Positions 8,756 to 17,725 are shown, numbered from the stretch's first letter. The stretch is 64,000 nucleotides of DNA from Streptomyces sp. YIM 121038 (GCF_006088715.1 NZ_CP030771.1:3596001-3660000), one strand, 5' to 3'. The notes: generated by a model from the sequence alone, not told the origin. Numbers and translations are program-made.

Positions 8756-9280
8756 ATGCACTCCCCGGACACTCCGCACGTCGACGCCGACGCCGTCGAC
8801 GCGATCATCGATCAGTGGGCCTCGGTCAGGCCCGAACTGGAGACGACCCCCATGGAGATCTACGGCCGCGTGTACCGCGTGGCGCAGGCGGTCGGCGACC
8901 GCGTCGAGAAGGCCTACCGCGAAGTGGGCACCACCCGGGGCGAGTTCGACGTCATCGCCACGCTGCGCCGGCACGGCGAGCCGTACACGCTCTCGCCCCG
9001 GCAGCTCTCCGCCACGCTGATGCTGACCACCGGCGGCATGACGGGGCGCCTCGACAAGCTGGAGCGGGCGGGCCTGCTGCGCCGCTCGCCCGATCCGAAC
9101 GACCGGCGCGGACTCCAGGTCACGCTGACCGACGCGGGGCGCGAGCTCGTCGACCGGGCCGTCGTGGCCGGTCTCGAGGCGCAGCGCGCGGCGCTCGGCG
9201 CCGCCGGGCTCGACGAGAAGGAGACGGCCCAGCTCGCCGGCCTGCTCAGGAAGCTGCTCGCGGGCGCCGCGCCCGCCTGA
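8756..9280 (+). CDS. MarR family transcriptional regulator
   Basis: 174 residues. The winged HTH covers about residues 55-115: TTRGEFDVIATLRRHGEPYT, then LSPRQLSATLMLTTGGMTGR (recognition helix) and the wing RRSPDPNDRRGLQVTLTDAG. Flanking helices form the dimer interface. The start is the ATG at 8756; the frame is open upstream to 8720 but that would begin inside the operator. Divergent from two EamA exporters, so it probably represses them and itself and responds to a small aromatic ligand or transported compound. Confidence 0.93.
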   Translation: MHSPDTPHVDADAVDAIIDQWASVRPELETTPMEIYGRVYRVAQAVGDRVEKAYREVGTTRGEFDVIATLRRHGEPYTLSPRQLSATLMLTTGGMTGRLDKLERAGLLRRSPDPNDRRGLQVTLTDAGRELVDRAVVAGLEAQRAALGAAGLDEKETAQLAGLLRKLLAGAAPA

Positions 9281-9287
9281 ACACGCA

Positions 9288-9346
9288 CGAGGGCGCCCTC
9301 CGGCGGCGTGCACGCGGAACGCGTACGCCGCCGAGGGGCGCCCTCG
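9288..9346. terminator. Strong hairpin terminator between convergent genes
   Basis: Arms of 22 nt (9288-9309 and 9325-9346) pair except for two bases; the outer part is CGAGGGCGCCC with GGGCGCCCTCG. It sits 8 bp after the marR stop and 22 bp before the stop of the convergent small membrane protein, and fits a bidirectional terminator without a U-tract. Confidence 0.75.
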
Positions 9347-9367
9347 ACGTCAGAAAAGGGGGGCGGA

Positions 9368-9607
9368 TCAGCCCTGCTTCTGCTGCTTGCGGGACTTGTC
9401 ACCCACCATGACCAGACCCGCGATCACCAGGAAGAGGACGATCGGTGCCGCCACGTACAGCCCGAGCGTCTCCGCCACGCTCAGCTTGGGAGCCGGGTCG
9501 TCGCCGTCGTCGCGGGTGAGCGCGAGCGCGGGGGACGACATGAGCAGCATCATCAGCGTCGTACCGGTGGCAACGGCACCGGCGCGCAGGGCGTTCTTCT
9601 TGTCCAC
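9368..9607 (-). CDS. Small secreted or membrane protein of unknown function
   Basis: 79 residues. Basic start MDKKNALRAG, a hydrophobic signal segment (ATGTTLMMLLMSSPALA, likely cut after ALA), a short acidic linker DDGDDP, a second helix (LYVAAPIVLFLVIAGLVMV) and a basic tail KSRKQQKQG. The result would be a single-pass protein with a short external loop and a positively charged cytoplasmic end. Such small proteins are common in Streptomyces; function not known. Confidence 0.75.
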   Translation of the reverse strand: MDKKNALRAGAVATGTTLMMLLMSSPALALTRDDGDDPAPKLSVAETLGLYVAAPIVLFLVIAGLVMVGDKSRKQQKQG

Positions 9608-9655
9608 GATGCCAAACTAGCGAACGGCTCCGCGGGCCGCGCGCCCGGGGTGCCA

Positions 9656-11809
9656 TCAGGGGACCGCGCCCGGGCCCCGGCAGGCCCCGCCGGCGCGGGC
9701 GCCCCGGAACTCCCGGAAGACGTCGAGCAGCGCGTGCAGCCGGGGCGACGCCGTCAGGTCCTCCAGGGACACCGGGCGCCCGGCGGCGTCGGCGATGGGC
9801 AGCCGCCAGTTCGGATACGCGTCCAGGGTGCCCGGCAGGTTCTGCGGGCGGCGGTCCCCGACCCCGTCCGGCAGCCAGACCCCGATCAGCCGGGCCGGGG
9901 TCGCGAGCAGCAACCGGTGTACCGCGCGCACCTCGTCCTCCTCGTGCCCGGCGCCACCGCGCAGCAGCCCGAGCCGGGCGGCGAGCGCCAGCCATTCGCG
10001 CACCTCGGCCGCGGCTTCGGCGCGCTCGGCGGCCAGCGGCCGGGTCAGCAGGCCCAGGTCGTGGCGGAGCGTGACGTGCTCGCCGGTGACGCGGGCCGCC
10101 GTGGACGGCAGGTCGTGGGTGGTGGCGGTGGCGAGGCAGTCCGCGCGCCACTCCCCGGGCGGCAGCACCTTGCCCGACCCGCCGGAGCCGGGCTCCTCGG
10201 TCGCCCAGTCCCGCTCGAACCAGAGCACCGACGTGCCGAGCACCCCGCGCTCGCGCAGCGCGTCGCGCACGCCCGGCTCGACGGTACCGAGGTCCTCGCC
10301 GATGACGAGCGCGTCCGCGCGGTGCGCCTCCAGGACGAGGGCGGCGAGCATCGCCTCGGCGTCGTACCGCACGTACGTGCCCTCCGTGGGCGGGCGTCCC
10401 TCGGGCACCCACCACAGCCGGAACAGGCCCATCACATGGTCGACGCGCACCGCGCCCGCGTGCCGCAGCGCCGCGCGCAGGAGCTCGCGGAACGGCGCGT
10501 ACCCCGACTCCGCGAGCCGGTCGGGCCGCCACGGGGGCAGGTTCCAGTCCTGGCCGCGGGCGTTGAAGGCGTCCGGGGGCGCGCCCGTCGACATGCCCGC
10601 CGCGAAGCAGCGCCGCTGCGCCCAGGCGTCGGCGCCGTCCGGGTGCACGCCCACCGCCAGGTCGTGGACGAGGCCGATGCCCATGCCCGCGTCCCGCGCG
10701 GCCCGCTGCGCCGCGGCCAGTTGCTCGTCGACGTACCAGGCGAGGCGCTCGTGGAAGTCGACGCGGTCCATCAACTCGGCACGGGCGCGGGCGGTTTCGC
10801 GGCTGTCCGGGTCGCGCAGGGGCGCGGGCCAGGCGTGCCAGTCGGGTCCGTGCCGCTCGGCGAGCGCGCACCAGGTGGCGTGCGCCTCCAGGGCCTCGCC
10901 GCGCTCGGCGAGGAAGTCGCTGTACGCGGCGCAGCGGCCGGGGCCGAGCGGCACCCGCGCGGCCAGTTCGAGCGCCTCGGCCTTGGCCGCCCACACCGCG
11001 TCGCGGTCGATGAGGCACCCGTCCCGCAGCACCGCGCGCCGCAGCCCGTCGCCGCGTTCGAGCAGGGCGCCCGCCCGCTGCCGCGCCGCGCCGCGCAGCC
11101 GGGCGAACTCCGGTACGTCCTCCACCCGTACGTGCACGGGGTCGGGGAAGCGGCGCGAGGAGGGCCGGTACGGCGAGGGGTCGCTGCTACCGCCGGGCGG
11201 CGCGGGCACCGCCGCGTGCAACGGGTTCACCTGGACGAAGCCCGCGCCCACCGAGCGGCCCGCCCACGCGGCGAGCTCCGCCAGGTCCCCCAGGTCGCCC
11301 ATGCCCCAGGAGCGGCGGCTCAGCAGCGAGTACAGCTGGACGAGGAAGCCGTACGCCCGCGCGCGCGGCCCGGGCGCGCGGCTCGGGGCGACGAGGAGGT
11401 GCGCCTCGGCGACGGCCCCGTCCGGAGTGGTGGCGCGCAGCCGGTGGGCACCCAGCGGCAGGGGCGGGGGCGGTGACGGGGCGTCCCAGGTGAGCGTGTC
11501 GCCCTGCTCGGTACGGAGGTGGAGGCGGGTGCGGGCGGGCAGCGCGCTCAGGGGCTTGGGGGCGGCCCCTTCCTCCGGCAACTCCTCCGCCGCGCGCCAG
11601 AGGACCACGGTCGGGGGCAACAGCCTTTCCCGCAGGGCCCGTTCGCGCTCCGCGAGGGCCGCGACCACCGCGTCCGGCGTACGCGCGTCGACGTCGAGTG
11701 CGGCGAGCGCGGCGACGAGCGCCGCGTCGGAGGCCTGGACCGTGCGGCCCGGGGACGGGGAGTACGAGGCGGCCACGCCGTACAGGGCGGCGAGCCGGGC
11801 CAGGGTCAC
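9656..11809 (-). CDS. malQ: 4-alpha-glucanotransferase (amylomaltase, GH77)
   Basis: 717 residues, the length of the longer actinobacterial MalQ group with an N-terminal beta domain. The GH77 catalytic barrel shows VRVDHVMGLFRLWWVPEG (with the nucleophile Asp), VIGEDLGTVEPGVR (the acid/base Glu) and THDLPSTAARVTGEH (third acidic residue). It transfers glucan segments between maltodextrins in the cytoplasm during maltose and glycogen breakdown. GTG start at 11809, 8 bp after the stop of the small upstream ORF, which suggests coupled expression. Confidence 0.95.
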   Translation of the reverse strand: MTLARLAALYGVAASYSPSPGRTVQASDAALVAALAALDVDARTPDAVVAALAERERALRERLLPPTVVLWRAAEELPEEGAAPKPLSALPARTRLHLRTEQGDTLTWDAPSPPPPLPLGAHRLRATTPDGAVAEAHLLVAPSRAPGPRARAYGFLVQLYSLLSRRSWGMGDLGDLAELAAWAGRSVGAGFVQVNPLHAAVPAPPGGSSDPSPYRPSSRRFPDPVHVRVEDVPEFARLRGAARQRAGALLERGDGLRRAVLRDGCLIDRDAVWAAKAEALELAARVPLGPGRCAAYSDFLAERGEALEAHATWCALAERHGPDWHAWPAPLRDPDSRETARARAELMDRVDFHERLAWYVDEQLAAAQRAARDAGMGIGLVHDLAVGVHPDGADAWAQRRCFAAGMSTGAPPDAFNARGQDWNLPPWRPDRLAESGYAPFRELLRAALRHAGAVRVDHVMGLFRLWWVPEGRPPTEGTYVRYDAEAMLAALVLEAHRADALVIGEDLGTVEPGVRDALRERGVLGTSVLWFERDWATEEPGSGGSGKVLPPGEWRADCLATATTHDLPSTAARVTGEHVTLRHDLGLLTRPLAAERAEAAAEVREWLALAARLGLLRGGAGHEEDEVRAVHRLLLATPARLIGVWLPDGVGDRRPQNLPGTLDAYPNWRLPIADAAGRPVSLEDLTASPRLHALLDVFREFRGARAGGACRGPGAVP

Positions 11810-11817
11810 CCCGCGCC

Positions 11818-12054
11818 CTAGATCCCGGCCGGGTCCAGGCCCGCGGCCGTGCCCGTGGAGGTCGGCTCGCTGGTGAGGGGCGCGGCGTCGGTGAGCGGCG
11901 GCTCACTGGTCAGCGGCGCGGCGTCGGCGAGCGGGGGCTCGCTGGTCAGGGGCGGCTCCAGGCAGCCGCAGGAGCAGGATCCTTCGAGTCCTGAGTCCGG
12001 GTGCGAGACCTCCGGGGGGAGGCCGGACGGGAGAAGATTCGCCGAAGGGGGCAC
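11818..12054 (-). CDS. Small orphan protein with 12-residue repeats and a CSCGC motif
   Basis: 78 residues starting at GTG 12054, placed behind a textbook AAGGAG with a 7-nt spacer. The middle has GSCSCGCLE with three closely spaced cysteines; the C-terminal half is a repeat with SEPPLADAAPLT then SEPPLTDAAPLT then SEPTS. There is no signal peptide and no membrane helix. The gene ends 8 bp before malQ on the same strand. I recognise no family. A leader-plus-repeat layout recalls precursor peptides, but no modifying enzyme is nearby, so this is only a formal possibility. Confidence 0.55.
   Translation of the reverse strand: MPPSANLLPSGLPPEVSHPDSGLEGSCSCGCLEPPLTSEPPLADAAPLTSEPPLTDAAPLTSEPTSTGTAAGLDPAGI
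11843..11958. repeat. 36-bp tandem repeat inside the small ORF upstream of malQ
   Basis: Two full copies and a part copy of a 36-bp unit containing GGCGCGGCGTCGG and GGCTCRCTGGT. The period is a multiple of three, so the repeat expands the encoded SEPPLxDAAPLT motif without breaking the frame. Confidence 0.6.
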
Positions 12055-12420
12055 GGGACGCTCCTTGTTTCGCGGGTGGGCGTGGATGCGCGAGGGATTT
12101 CGCGGGCTTCGGTTCCCGGGGGCATACCCACTGCGCCGCACCACAGACGCAAACGACCCGCGAAGGTGACGCTGGTCACAGCGACCCCGCCGGGGGCTTC
12201 CCCGAACCCGGCCGCGATCCAGCCCGTCCGGCGTTTGAGGACGAGGCGCGAAGCGCCGACAGACGGGGGGCGCGGGGGGCGGAGCCCCCGGGATCGGGAA
12301 GGGGCGGGCCAGGGGCGCCCCGCGAGGGCCGGGCCCCCGCGTTGACACCCGCCCCGCGGCAATGGTGGGCTCAGTGCTCTACGTGACCGTTCGTGCGACG
12401 ACAGTGACGAGGAGGGGGCC
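12055..12420. other. Intergenic region between the malQ leader ORF and the GH84 gene
   Basis: A 366-bp divergent spacer without a credible gene. It contains the palindromic GGTGACGCTGGTCAC near 12165-12179, a dispersed Streptomyces-type repeat at 12221-12242, and a C/G-rich stretch up to the ribosome binding site GAGGAGGGGGCC in front of 12421. Promoters for both flanking genes must lie here, but no confident -35/-10 pair is visible. Confidence 0.5.
12221..12242 (+). repeat. Dispersed 22-bp intergenic repeat, copy 1
   Basis: The 22 bp containing CCGTCCGGCGTTTGAGGAC recurs identically but inverted at 24471-24492. Both copies are intergenic. Confidence 0.8.
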
Positions 12421-15381
12421 GTGCAACTGCGCGGCAGGAAGGGCGCGGCCGCCATCGCCGCAGCCGTCATCGCGAGCACCCTGGGCACCACCACCGCCCT
12501 CACGGAACCGGCCCTCGCCGCCCCACCGCCCCCGGGCGACCCCCGTACGGAGAACGAGCAGACGACGACCGGCCCCCCACAGGTGTGGCCCCGCCCCCAC
12601 CACCTGGAGCCCACGGCCACCGCCCCGGTCCCCGTCGGCGACGGGGTCGCCCTGGTCACCGACGGGGACGCCGACCCGCACGCCCTGGACGTCCTGCGCG
12701 GCCTCCTGCGCGACGCGGGCGCACGGCGGTTCACCGAGGTGCGCGACGGCACCCCGCCCCCGCCCGGCACGCACCTGGTGATCCGCGCGGGAGGCACCGG
12801 CGCGGCCGAGGCGCTGCGCGCGCTCGGCGCCCGGCCCCGCGCCGGCCTGCCCCCGGGCGGCTACCGCCTGGCCGTGGGCGAGGTCGCGGGCCGGGGCACG
12901 GTGGCCCTGGACGGCGTCGGCCCGGACGGCCTCTTCCACGCGGTGCAGACGCTGCGGCAACTGACGGACGTCCAGGCCCGGCTGATCCCCGGCGTCCGCG
13001 TCCACGACTGGCCCGCGGCCCCGGTGCGCGGCCTAACGGAGGGCTTCTACGGCACGCCGTGGACGCGCGAACAGCGCCTGGCCCAGCTGGACTTCATGGG
13101 CCGGACGAAGCAGAACCGGTATCTGTACGCGCCGGGCGACGACCTGTACCGCCAGGCCCGCTGGCGCGAGCCGTACCCGGCGGCGCAGCGCGCCGGGTTC
13201 CGCGCGCTCGCCGAGCGGGCCGCCCGCAACCACGTGACGCTCGCCTGGGCGGTCGCCCCCGGCCAGGGCATGTGCCTGTCGTCGGGCCGGGACGTGCGGG
13301 ACCTCGCCCGCAAGGTGGACGCCATGTGGGCACTGGGCTTCCGCGCCTTCCAGCTCCAGTTCCAGGACGTGAGCTACAGCGAGTGGCACTGCGCCGAGGA
13401 CGCGGACGCCTTCGGCTCGGGCCCCCGCGCCGCGGCGCGGGCGCAGGCGCGGGTCGCGAACGCCCTGTCCCGGCACCTCGCCGCCCGGTACCCCGGGGCG
13501 GGGCCGCTGTCCCTGATGCCGACGGAGTACTTCCAGGACGGCTCGACCGCGTACCGCGACGCCCTCGCGCGGCACCTGGACGGCGGGGTGGAGGTGGCGT
13601 GGACGGGTGTGGGCGTCGTGCCGCGCACCATCACGGGCCGTGAACTGGCGGACGCGCGCGAGGCGTTCGGCGCGCATCCGCTCGTGACGATGGACAACTA
13701 CCCGGTGAACGACTTCGCGCGGGACCGCGTCTTCCTCGGCCCCTGCACGGGCCGCGAGCCCGCCGTGGCGCAGGGCTCGGCGGGCCTGCTCGGCAACGCC
13801 ATGGAGCAGCCCGCCGCGTCCCGCATCCCGCTGTTCACGGCCGCCGACTACGCCTGGAACCCGCGCGGCTACCGGCCCCACGCGTCCTGGCTCGCGGCGA
13901 TCGACGACCTGGCGGGCGGGGACGCGCGGGCGCGCGGCGCGCTGCGGGCCCTCGCGGGCAACGCCGCCTCGTCCGTCCTCGGCGCCGAGGAGTCGGCGTA
14001 CCTGCGGCCCCTGCTGCGGGCGTTCTGGGCGGCCCGCACGACGCCCGAGCAGGGCCGTGCCGAGGCCGCGGCCCACGCGCTGGGGTCCGCCTTCGCCGTC
14101 ATGCGCGCGGCGCCCGGGCACCTCGCCGGGACGGAGGTGGGGCGCGAGGTGGCGCCCTGGGCCGCACAGCTGGCGCGCTACGGCGCGGCGGGCGAGACGG
14201 CCGTCGCCCTGCTGTCGGCGACCGCCCGCGACGACGGCGCCACCGCCTGGCGCGCGGCCCGGGCCCTGCACGGGCTCCGCGCGGAGCTGCGGACCGGCGG
14301 CGTGACCGTCGGCGCGGGCGTCCTGGACCCGTTCCTGGACCGCGTCGAGCGGGCGTACGGGCGGTGGGCGGGGCTCGACGGGGCGCACGCGGCGGACGGG
14401 CCCGAGGCCCGCTGGGGCCGGGCCCGGGCGCTGGCCGCCGTGACGGCCCTGACGGACCCCGGCACCCGGGGCGCGCTGGAGGCCCACGTGCCGGGCGCGG
14501 GCTGGCGCCGCCTCGCCGGGCTCTCCGCCTCCGGGTTCACCGAGGCCCGCCCGGAGCCGGGCCTGCGCGCCGACGCCGTACGGGTCACCGCGTCCGGCGG
14601 AACGGTCTTGCACCTGGCGCCCTGGTTCGCCGACGGCCCCGCGGCCCGGCTGACACTGGCCCGCGCCGAGGCGGACGCGGAGATCGGCGGCGCCCCCGTA
14701 CGGCTGACGGCGCGGCTGCTCCCGCGCCGCCCCGGCCCCGTGCACGGGCACCTCGAGGCGCGGGCGCCCGGGGGCATCCAGGTGCGCGTCCCGGAGGCGA
14801 CGGCGCTGCCCCGCGGCACCCGGGTCGAGGTGCCGCTCGACGTGCGCGTCCCCGCGGGCACGCGCGCGGGGACGTACGAGATCCCGGTGTCCTTCGCGGG
14901 CGGGACGCGGACGGTGGCGGTGCGGGCCTTTCCCCGCACCGGCGGCCCGGACCTGGCACGCGGGGCGCGGGCGTCGTCCTCGGGCGACGAGACGGCGCGC
15001 TTCCCGGCCGCGGCGGCCCTCGACGGCGACGCCGCCACCCGCTGGTCCTCCCCGGCCGAGGACGGCGCCTGGTGGCAGCTGGAGCTGGCCGGTCCGGTGC
15101 GGCTGGGCCGGGTGGTGCTGCGCTGGCAGGACGCGTACGCCGCCGCGTACCGGATCCAGACGTCGGCCGACGGCAGGACGTGGCGCACGGCCGCCACCGT
15201 GCGGGACGGGCGCGGCGGGGTCGAGTCGGTGCGCATGGACGCGCCGGGCACCCGCTTCGTCCGGGTGCAGGGCGACCGGCGGGCGACGCGCTTCGGCTAC
15301 TCGCTGTGGTCGGTGGAGGCCTACGCCGTGGCCGAGCGGGGGGCGGCGGACTGGGGCCCCGGGCCCGGCCCACGCCCGTGA
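12421..15381 (+). CDS. Secreted GH84 beta-N-acetylglucosaminidase-like protein with CBM32 (F5/8 type C) domain
   Basis: 986 residues. Signal peptide to about residue 38 (AAAIAAAVIASTLG ... ALAAPPPP). A GH20b/NAGLU-like N-terminal domain leads into the GH84 barrel: GLTEGFYGTPWTREQRLAQL at about 202-222, a GDDLYR block, WAVAPGQGMC, and the catalytic-strand region FQLQFQDVSYSEWHC at 310-324. GH84 enzymes use an Asp-Asp pair here; this protein has Gln315-Asp316, so the first Asp is replaced. After a helical domain and an Ig-like NEW3-type segment comes a C-terminal discoidin/CBM32 domain (about 845-970; DGDAATRWSSP, WWQLELAGPVRLGRVVLRW). Expected to act on GlcNAc-containing polymers outside the cell. 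GTG start at 12421 after GAGGAGGGGG. Confidence 0.88.
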   Translation: MQLRGRKGAAAIAAAVIASTLGTTTALTEPALAAPPPPGDPRTENEQTTTGPPQVWPRPHHLEPTATAPVPVGDGVALVTDGDADPHALDVLRGLLRDAGARRFTEVRDGTPPPPGTHLVIRAGGTGAAEALRALGARPRAGLPPGGYRLAVGEVAGRGTVALDGVGPDGLFHAVQTLRQLTDVQARLIPGVRVHDWPAAPVRGLTEGFYGTPWTREQRLAQLDFMGRTKQNRYLYAPGDDLYRQARWREPYPAAQRAGFRALAERAARNHVTLAWAVAPGQGMCLSSGRDVRDLARKVDAMWALGFRAFQLQFQDVSYSEWHCAEDADAFGSGPRAAARAQARVANALSRHLAARYPGAGPLSLMPTEYFQDGSTAYRDALARHLDGGVEVAWTGVGVVPRTITGRELADAREAFGAHPLVTMDNYPVNDFARDRVFLGPCTGREPAVAQGSAGLLGNAMEQPAASRIPLFTAADYAWNPRGYRPHASWLAAIDDLAGGDARARGALRALAGNAASSVLGAEESAYLRPLLRAFWAARTTPEQGRAEAAAHALGSAFAVMRAAPGHLAGTEVGREVAPWAAQLARYGAAGETAVALLSATARDDGATAWRAARALHGLRAELRTGGVTVGAGVLDPFLDRVERAYGRWAGLDGAHAADGPEARWGRARALAAVTALTDPGTRGALEAHVPGAGWRRLAGLSASGFTEARPEPGLRADAVRVTASGGTVLHLAPWFADGPAARLTLARAEADAEIGGAPVRLTARLLPRRPGPVHGHLEARAPGGIQVRVPEATALPRGTRVEVPLDVRVPAGTRAGTYEIPVSFAGGTRTVAVRAFPRTGGPDLARGARASSSGDETARFPAAAALDGDAATRWSSPAEDGAWWQLELAGPVRLGRVVLRWQDAYAAAYRIQTSADGRTWRTAATVRDGRGGVESVRMDAPGTRFVRVQGDRRATRFGYSLWSVEAYAVAERGAADWGPGPGPRP

Positions 15382-15458
15382 CTCGTGCCCGTGGGCCGCG
15401 CCCGTGCTCCGTGCCGTGGCCGTGGCCGTGGATCGGGCCGTGGCCGTGGCCGCGATGC

Positions 15459-15511
15459 TGTCGTAGCCGCGACGCCGCACATCCTGGCCGTGCGTCGTCG
15501 CGGCTACGACA
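15459..15511. terminator. Hairpin terminator between GH84 and HNH genes
   Basis: 22-nt arms (15459-15480 and 15490-15511) with a single mismatch and a 9-nt loop; the stem contains TGTCGTAGCCGCGACG. Lies between two convergent genes and fits a bidirectional terminator. Confidence 0.8.
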
Positions 15512-15534
15512 AAGGCCCGAACCGATCCGGTCCC

Positions 15535-16071
15535 CTAGGCGGAGATGCCGTCGATCCGGGCCATCGCGTCGTCCGCGCCGAACGGCTGCAGGTACGGCAG
15601 CCAGCGCGGGTCCCTATGCCCGGTGCCGATGATGCGCCAGGCGAGACCTGTGGGCGGGGCGGGCTTGTGGCGCAGGCGCCAGCCCAGCTCCATCAGGTGC
15701 CGGTCGGCCTTCACGTGGTTGCAGCGGCGGCAGGACGCCACCACGTTGTCCCAGACGTGCTGGCCGCCGCGGCTGCGCGGAATGACGTGGTCGACGCTGG
15801 TTGCGACGCCACCGCAGTACATGCACCGGCCGCCGTCACGGGCGAACAGCGCACGTCGCGTCAGAGGAACGGGCCCCCGGTAAGGGACCCGCACGAACCG
15901 CTTGAGCCGGACCACGCTGGGTGCGGGGATGGTGCGGGTCGCGCTGTGCATGAAGGCGCCGGACTCCTCGAGGCAGAGTGCCTTGTTCTCCAGGACGAGG
16001 ATGAGCGCGCGGCGGAGCGGTACGACGCCAAGGGGCTCGTACGACGCGTTGAGGACCAGGACATGCGGCAC
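15535..16071 (-). CDS. HNH endonuclease
   Basis: 178 residues. The HNH zinc-finger nuclease core is CMYCGGVATSVDHVIPRSRG then WDNVVASCRRCNHVKADR, with two CxxC pairs and the catalytic His in DHVIPRS. This single-domain, chromosomally conserved actinobacterial HNH protein starts with PHVLVLNASYEPLGVVPLRRA. I place the start at GTG 16071 because AAGGAGG lies 5 nt upstream and homologues begin at this point; the frame is open further upstream. Its cellular role in Streptomyces is not settled. Divergent from mscS. Confidence 0.9.
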   Translation of the reverse strand: MPHVLVLNASYEPLGVVPLRRALILVLENKALCLEESGAFMHSATRTIPAPSVVRLKRFVRVPYRGPVPLTRRALFARDGGRCMYCGGVATSVDHVIPRSRGGQHVWDNVVASCRRCNHVKADRHLMELGWRLRHKPAPPTGLAWRIIGTGHRDPRWLPYLQPFGADDAMARIDGISA

Positions 16072-16317
16072 GGAGGCCTCCTTGTACGCCGGCGGCGCGT
16101 GGCTCGCGCCGGGACGATCTGTGGACCAGTTTCCCCTCATGCCTGGTCGTAGCGCCACCATGTCCCGGTAACGGCCTTGAAGTGTTTTCAACCACATCCC
16201 TCCGGCACCGCTGATGACACGTGTTCCCACGGCTGAGCTGCCGCTGGTCACCGGGTGATCACCCCGCCGCCTTCGAACATGACAACGATCCCCACACAAT
16301 GCCCCGTTAGTGTGGTG

Positions 16318-16347
16318 GGTCTGCCCGGCGCATCTCCTGGGCAGACC
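16318..16347 (+). promoter_or_regulatory. Hairpin in the mscS leader
   Basis: Perfect 9-bp arms GGTCTGCCC (16318-16326) and GGGCAGACC (16339-16347) with a 12-nt loop, ending 13 nt before the GGAGG ribosome binding site of the mscS gene. It could modulate translation or stability of the leader. Confidence 0.45.
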
Positions 16348-16369
16348 GCTATGCCTGGAGGTACCCGCC

Positions 16370-17452
16370 GTGTTCCTGTCCGTGCTCTCGGCCGCCGGGA
16401 CGGACCCGGACCCGACGAAGACGCCGAAGCCCGTCACGCTCGACGACGCGCACGAGAGCGCTCAGAACGCCGCGAGCTGGGTCGAGGAGAACTGGTCGAC
16501 GTGGCTCGCCATCGGGCTCCGCATCCTGCTGATCGTCGTGATCGCGATGGTCCTCAGAGTGCTCGTACGGCGCACCATCACCAAGTTCATAGACCGGATG
16601 AACCGCACGGCGCAGGCCGTGGACGGCACCGCGCTCGGCGGGCTCCTGGTCAATGTGGAGCGGCGGCGGCAGCGGTCGCAGGCCATCGGGTCCGTGCTGC
16701 GCTCGGTGGCGTCGTTCCTGATCCTGGGCACGGCCGCGCTGATGGTGCTCAGCACCTTCGAGATCAACCTCGCGCCGCTGCTCGCCTCGGCCGGTGTGGC
16801 GGGCGTCGCGATCGGCTTCGGCGCGCGCAACCTGGTCACCGACTTCCTCTCCGGCGTCTTCATGATCCTGGAGGACCAGTACGGCGTGGGTGACTCCATC
16901 GACGCCGGGGTGGCCTCCGGCGAGGTCGTCGAGGTGGGCCTGCGCGTCACCAAGCTGCGCGGCGACGCCGGTGAGATCTGGTACGTGCGCAACGGCGAGG
17001 TCAAGCGCATCGGCAACCTCTCCCAGGGCTGGTCGACCGCCGGGGTCGACGTGACCGTGCGCTCGGACGAGGACCTGGACAAGGTCAAGCGGGTGCTCGG
17101 CGAGGTCGGCGAGCGGATCGGCAAGGACGAGCCCTGGAACGAGCAGCTGTGGGGTCCGGTCGAGGTGCTCGGCCTGGACAGCGTGCTGCTCGACCAGATG
17201 GTGGTGCGGGTCTCGGCGAAGACGATGCCCGGCAAGTCGCTCGGCGTGGAGCGCGAGCTGCGCTGGCGCATCAAGCGGGCCTTCGACGAGGAGGGCATCC
17301 GCATCGTGGGCGGCCTGCCGCTGCCGCTGGAGGAGGCGCCCGCCGCCGACCCGACGGCGGGCATGGCGGCGCCGTCCGCGTACGCCTCGACGACGTCCCC
17401 GCAGTCGCTGACGGCGTCGCCGATACCGCCTCCGACGAACCTGTCGAAGTAG
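16370..17452 (+). CDS. Small-conductance mechanosensitive ion channel (MscS family)
   Basis: 360 residues. Membrane helices near residues 45-65 (LAIGLRILLIVVIAMVLRVL) and 110-135, then the pore helix LLASAGVAGVAIGFGARNLV with the Gly/Ala pattern of TM3, followed by FLSGVFMILEDQYGVGDSID and the beta domain. It opens under hypo-osmotic stress to release solutes. The C-terminus has a Pro/Ser/Thr tail. Start at GTG 16370 with GGAGG 8 nt upstream; the frame extends to 16310 without support. Confidence 0.95.
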   Translation: MFLSVLSAAGTDPDPTKTPKPVTLDDAHESAQNAASWVEENWSTWLAIGLRILLIVVIAMVLRVLVRRTITKFIDRMNRTAQAVDGTALGGLLVNVERRRQRSQAIGSVLRSVASFLILGTAALMVLSTFEINLAPLLASAGVAGVAIGFGARNLVTDFLSGVFMILEDQYGVGDSIDAGVASGEVVEVGLRVTKLRGDAGEIWYVRNGEVKRIGNLSQGWSTAGVDVTVRSDEDLDKVKRVLGEVGERIGKDEPWNEQLWGPVEVLGLDSVLLDQMVVRVSAKTMPGKSLGVERELRWRIKRAFDEEGIRIVGGLPLPLEEAPAADPTAGMAAPSAYASTTSPQSLTASPIPPPTNLSK

Positions 17453-17663
17453 CCGTCGGGCTCCGCCGCGGGAGCCCCTCGGGCTGTTTTCGGACACCTT
17501 CGCATCCGCCCCTGGGGGCGCCCAGCACCGGCCGGGCGCCCCCTTCGGCGTCCCCGGCCCGTACGTGCGCCCCGGTGGATCTTCCGCAGGTAACGAGTTG
17601 GTTGCCCCCGCGCCGCCCACTCTTGACGGGCCCTTCACGGCGGCTTACGTTCCTCGCAACCAA

Positions 17664-17678
17664 TAGGAAGCCTTCCTA
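17664..17678. promoter_or_regulatory. Palindromic operator upstream of the ROK regulator
   Basis: TAGGAAG-C-CTTCCTA, perfect 7-bp arms, 48 bp before the ATG of the regulator. Such TTAGGAA/TTCCTAA dyads are typical of ROK-family operators, so autoregulation is likely. Confidence 0.6.
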
Positions 17679-17725
17679 ACAGTGACGTAGGGGGGCAGGT
17701 CGCCGAAGGGCAGGTGTCGTCAGCG

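Noticed and set aside
13033..15480. 815-residue minus-strand frame opposite the GH84 gene
   Set aside because: Antisense shadow; no ribosome binding site or domain.
16310..16369. Upstream start of the MscS gene at 16310
   Set aside because: Would cross the leader hairpin and lacks a ribosome binding site; GTG 16370 follows GGAGG.
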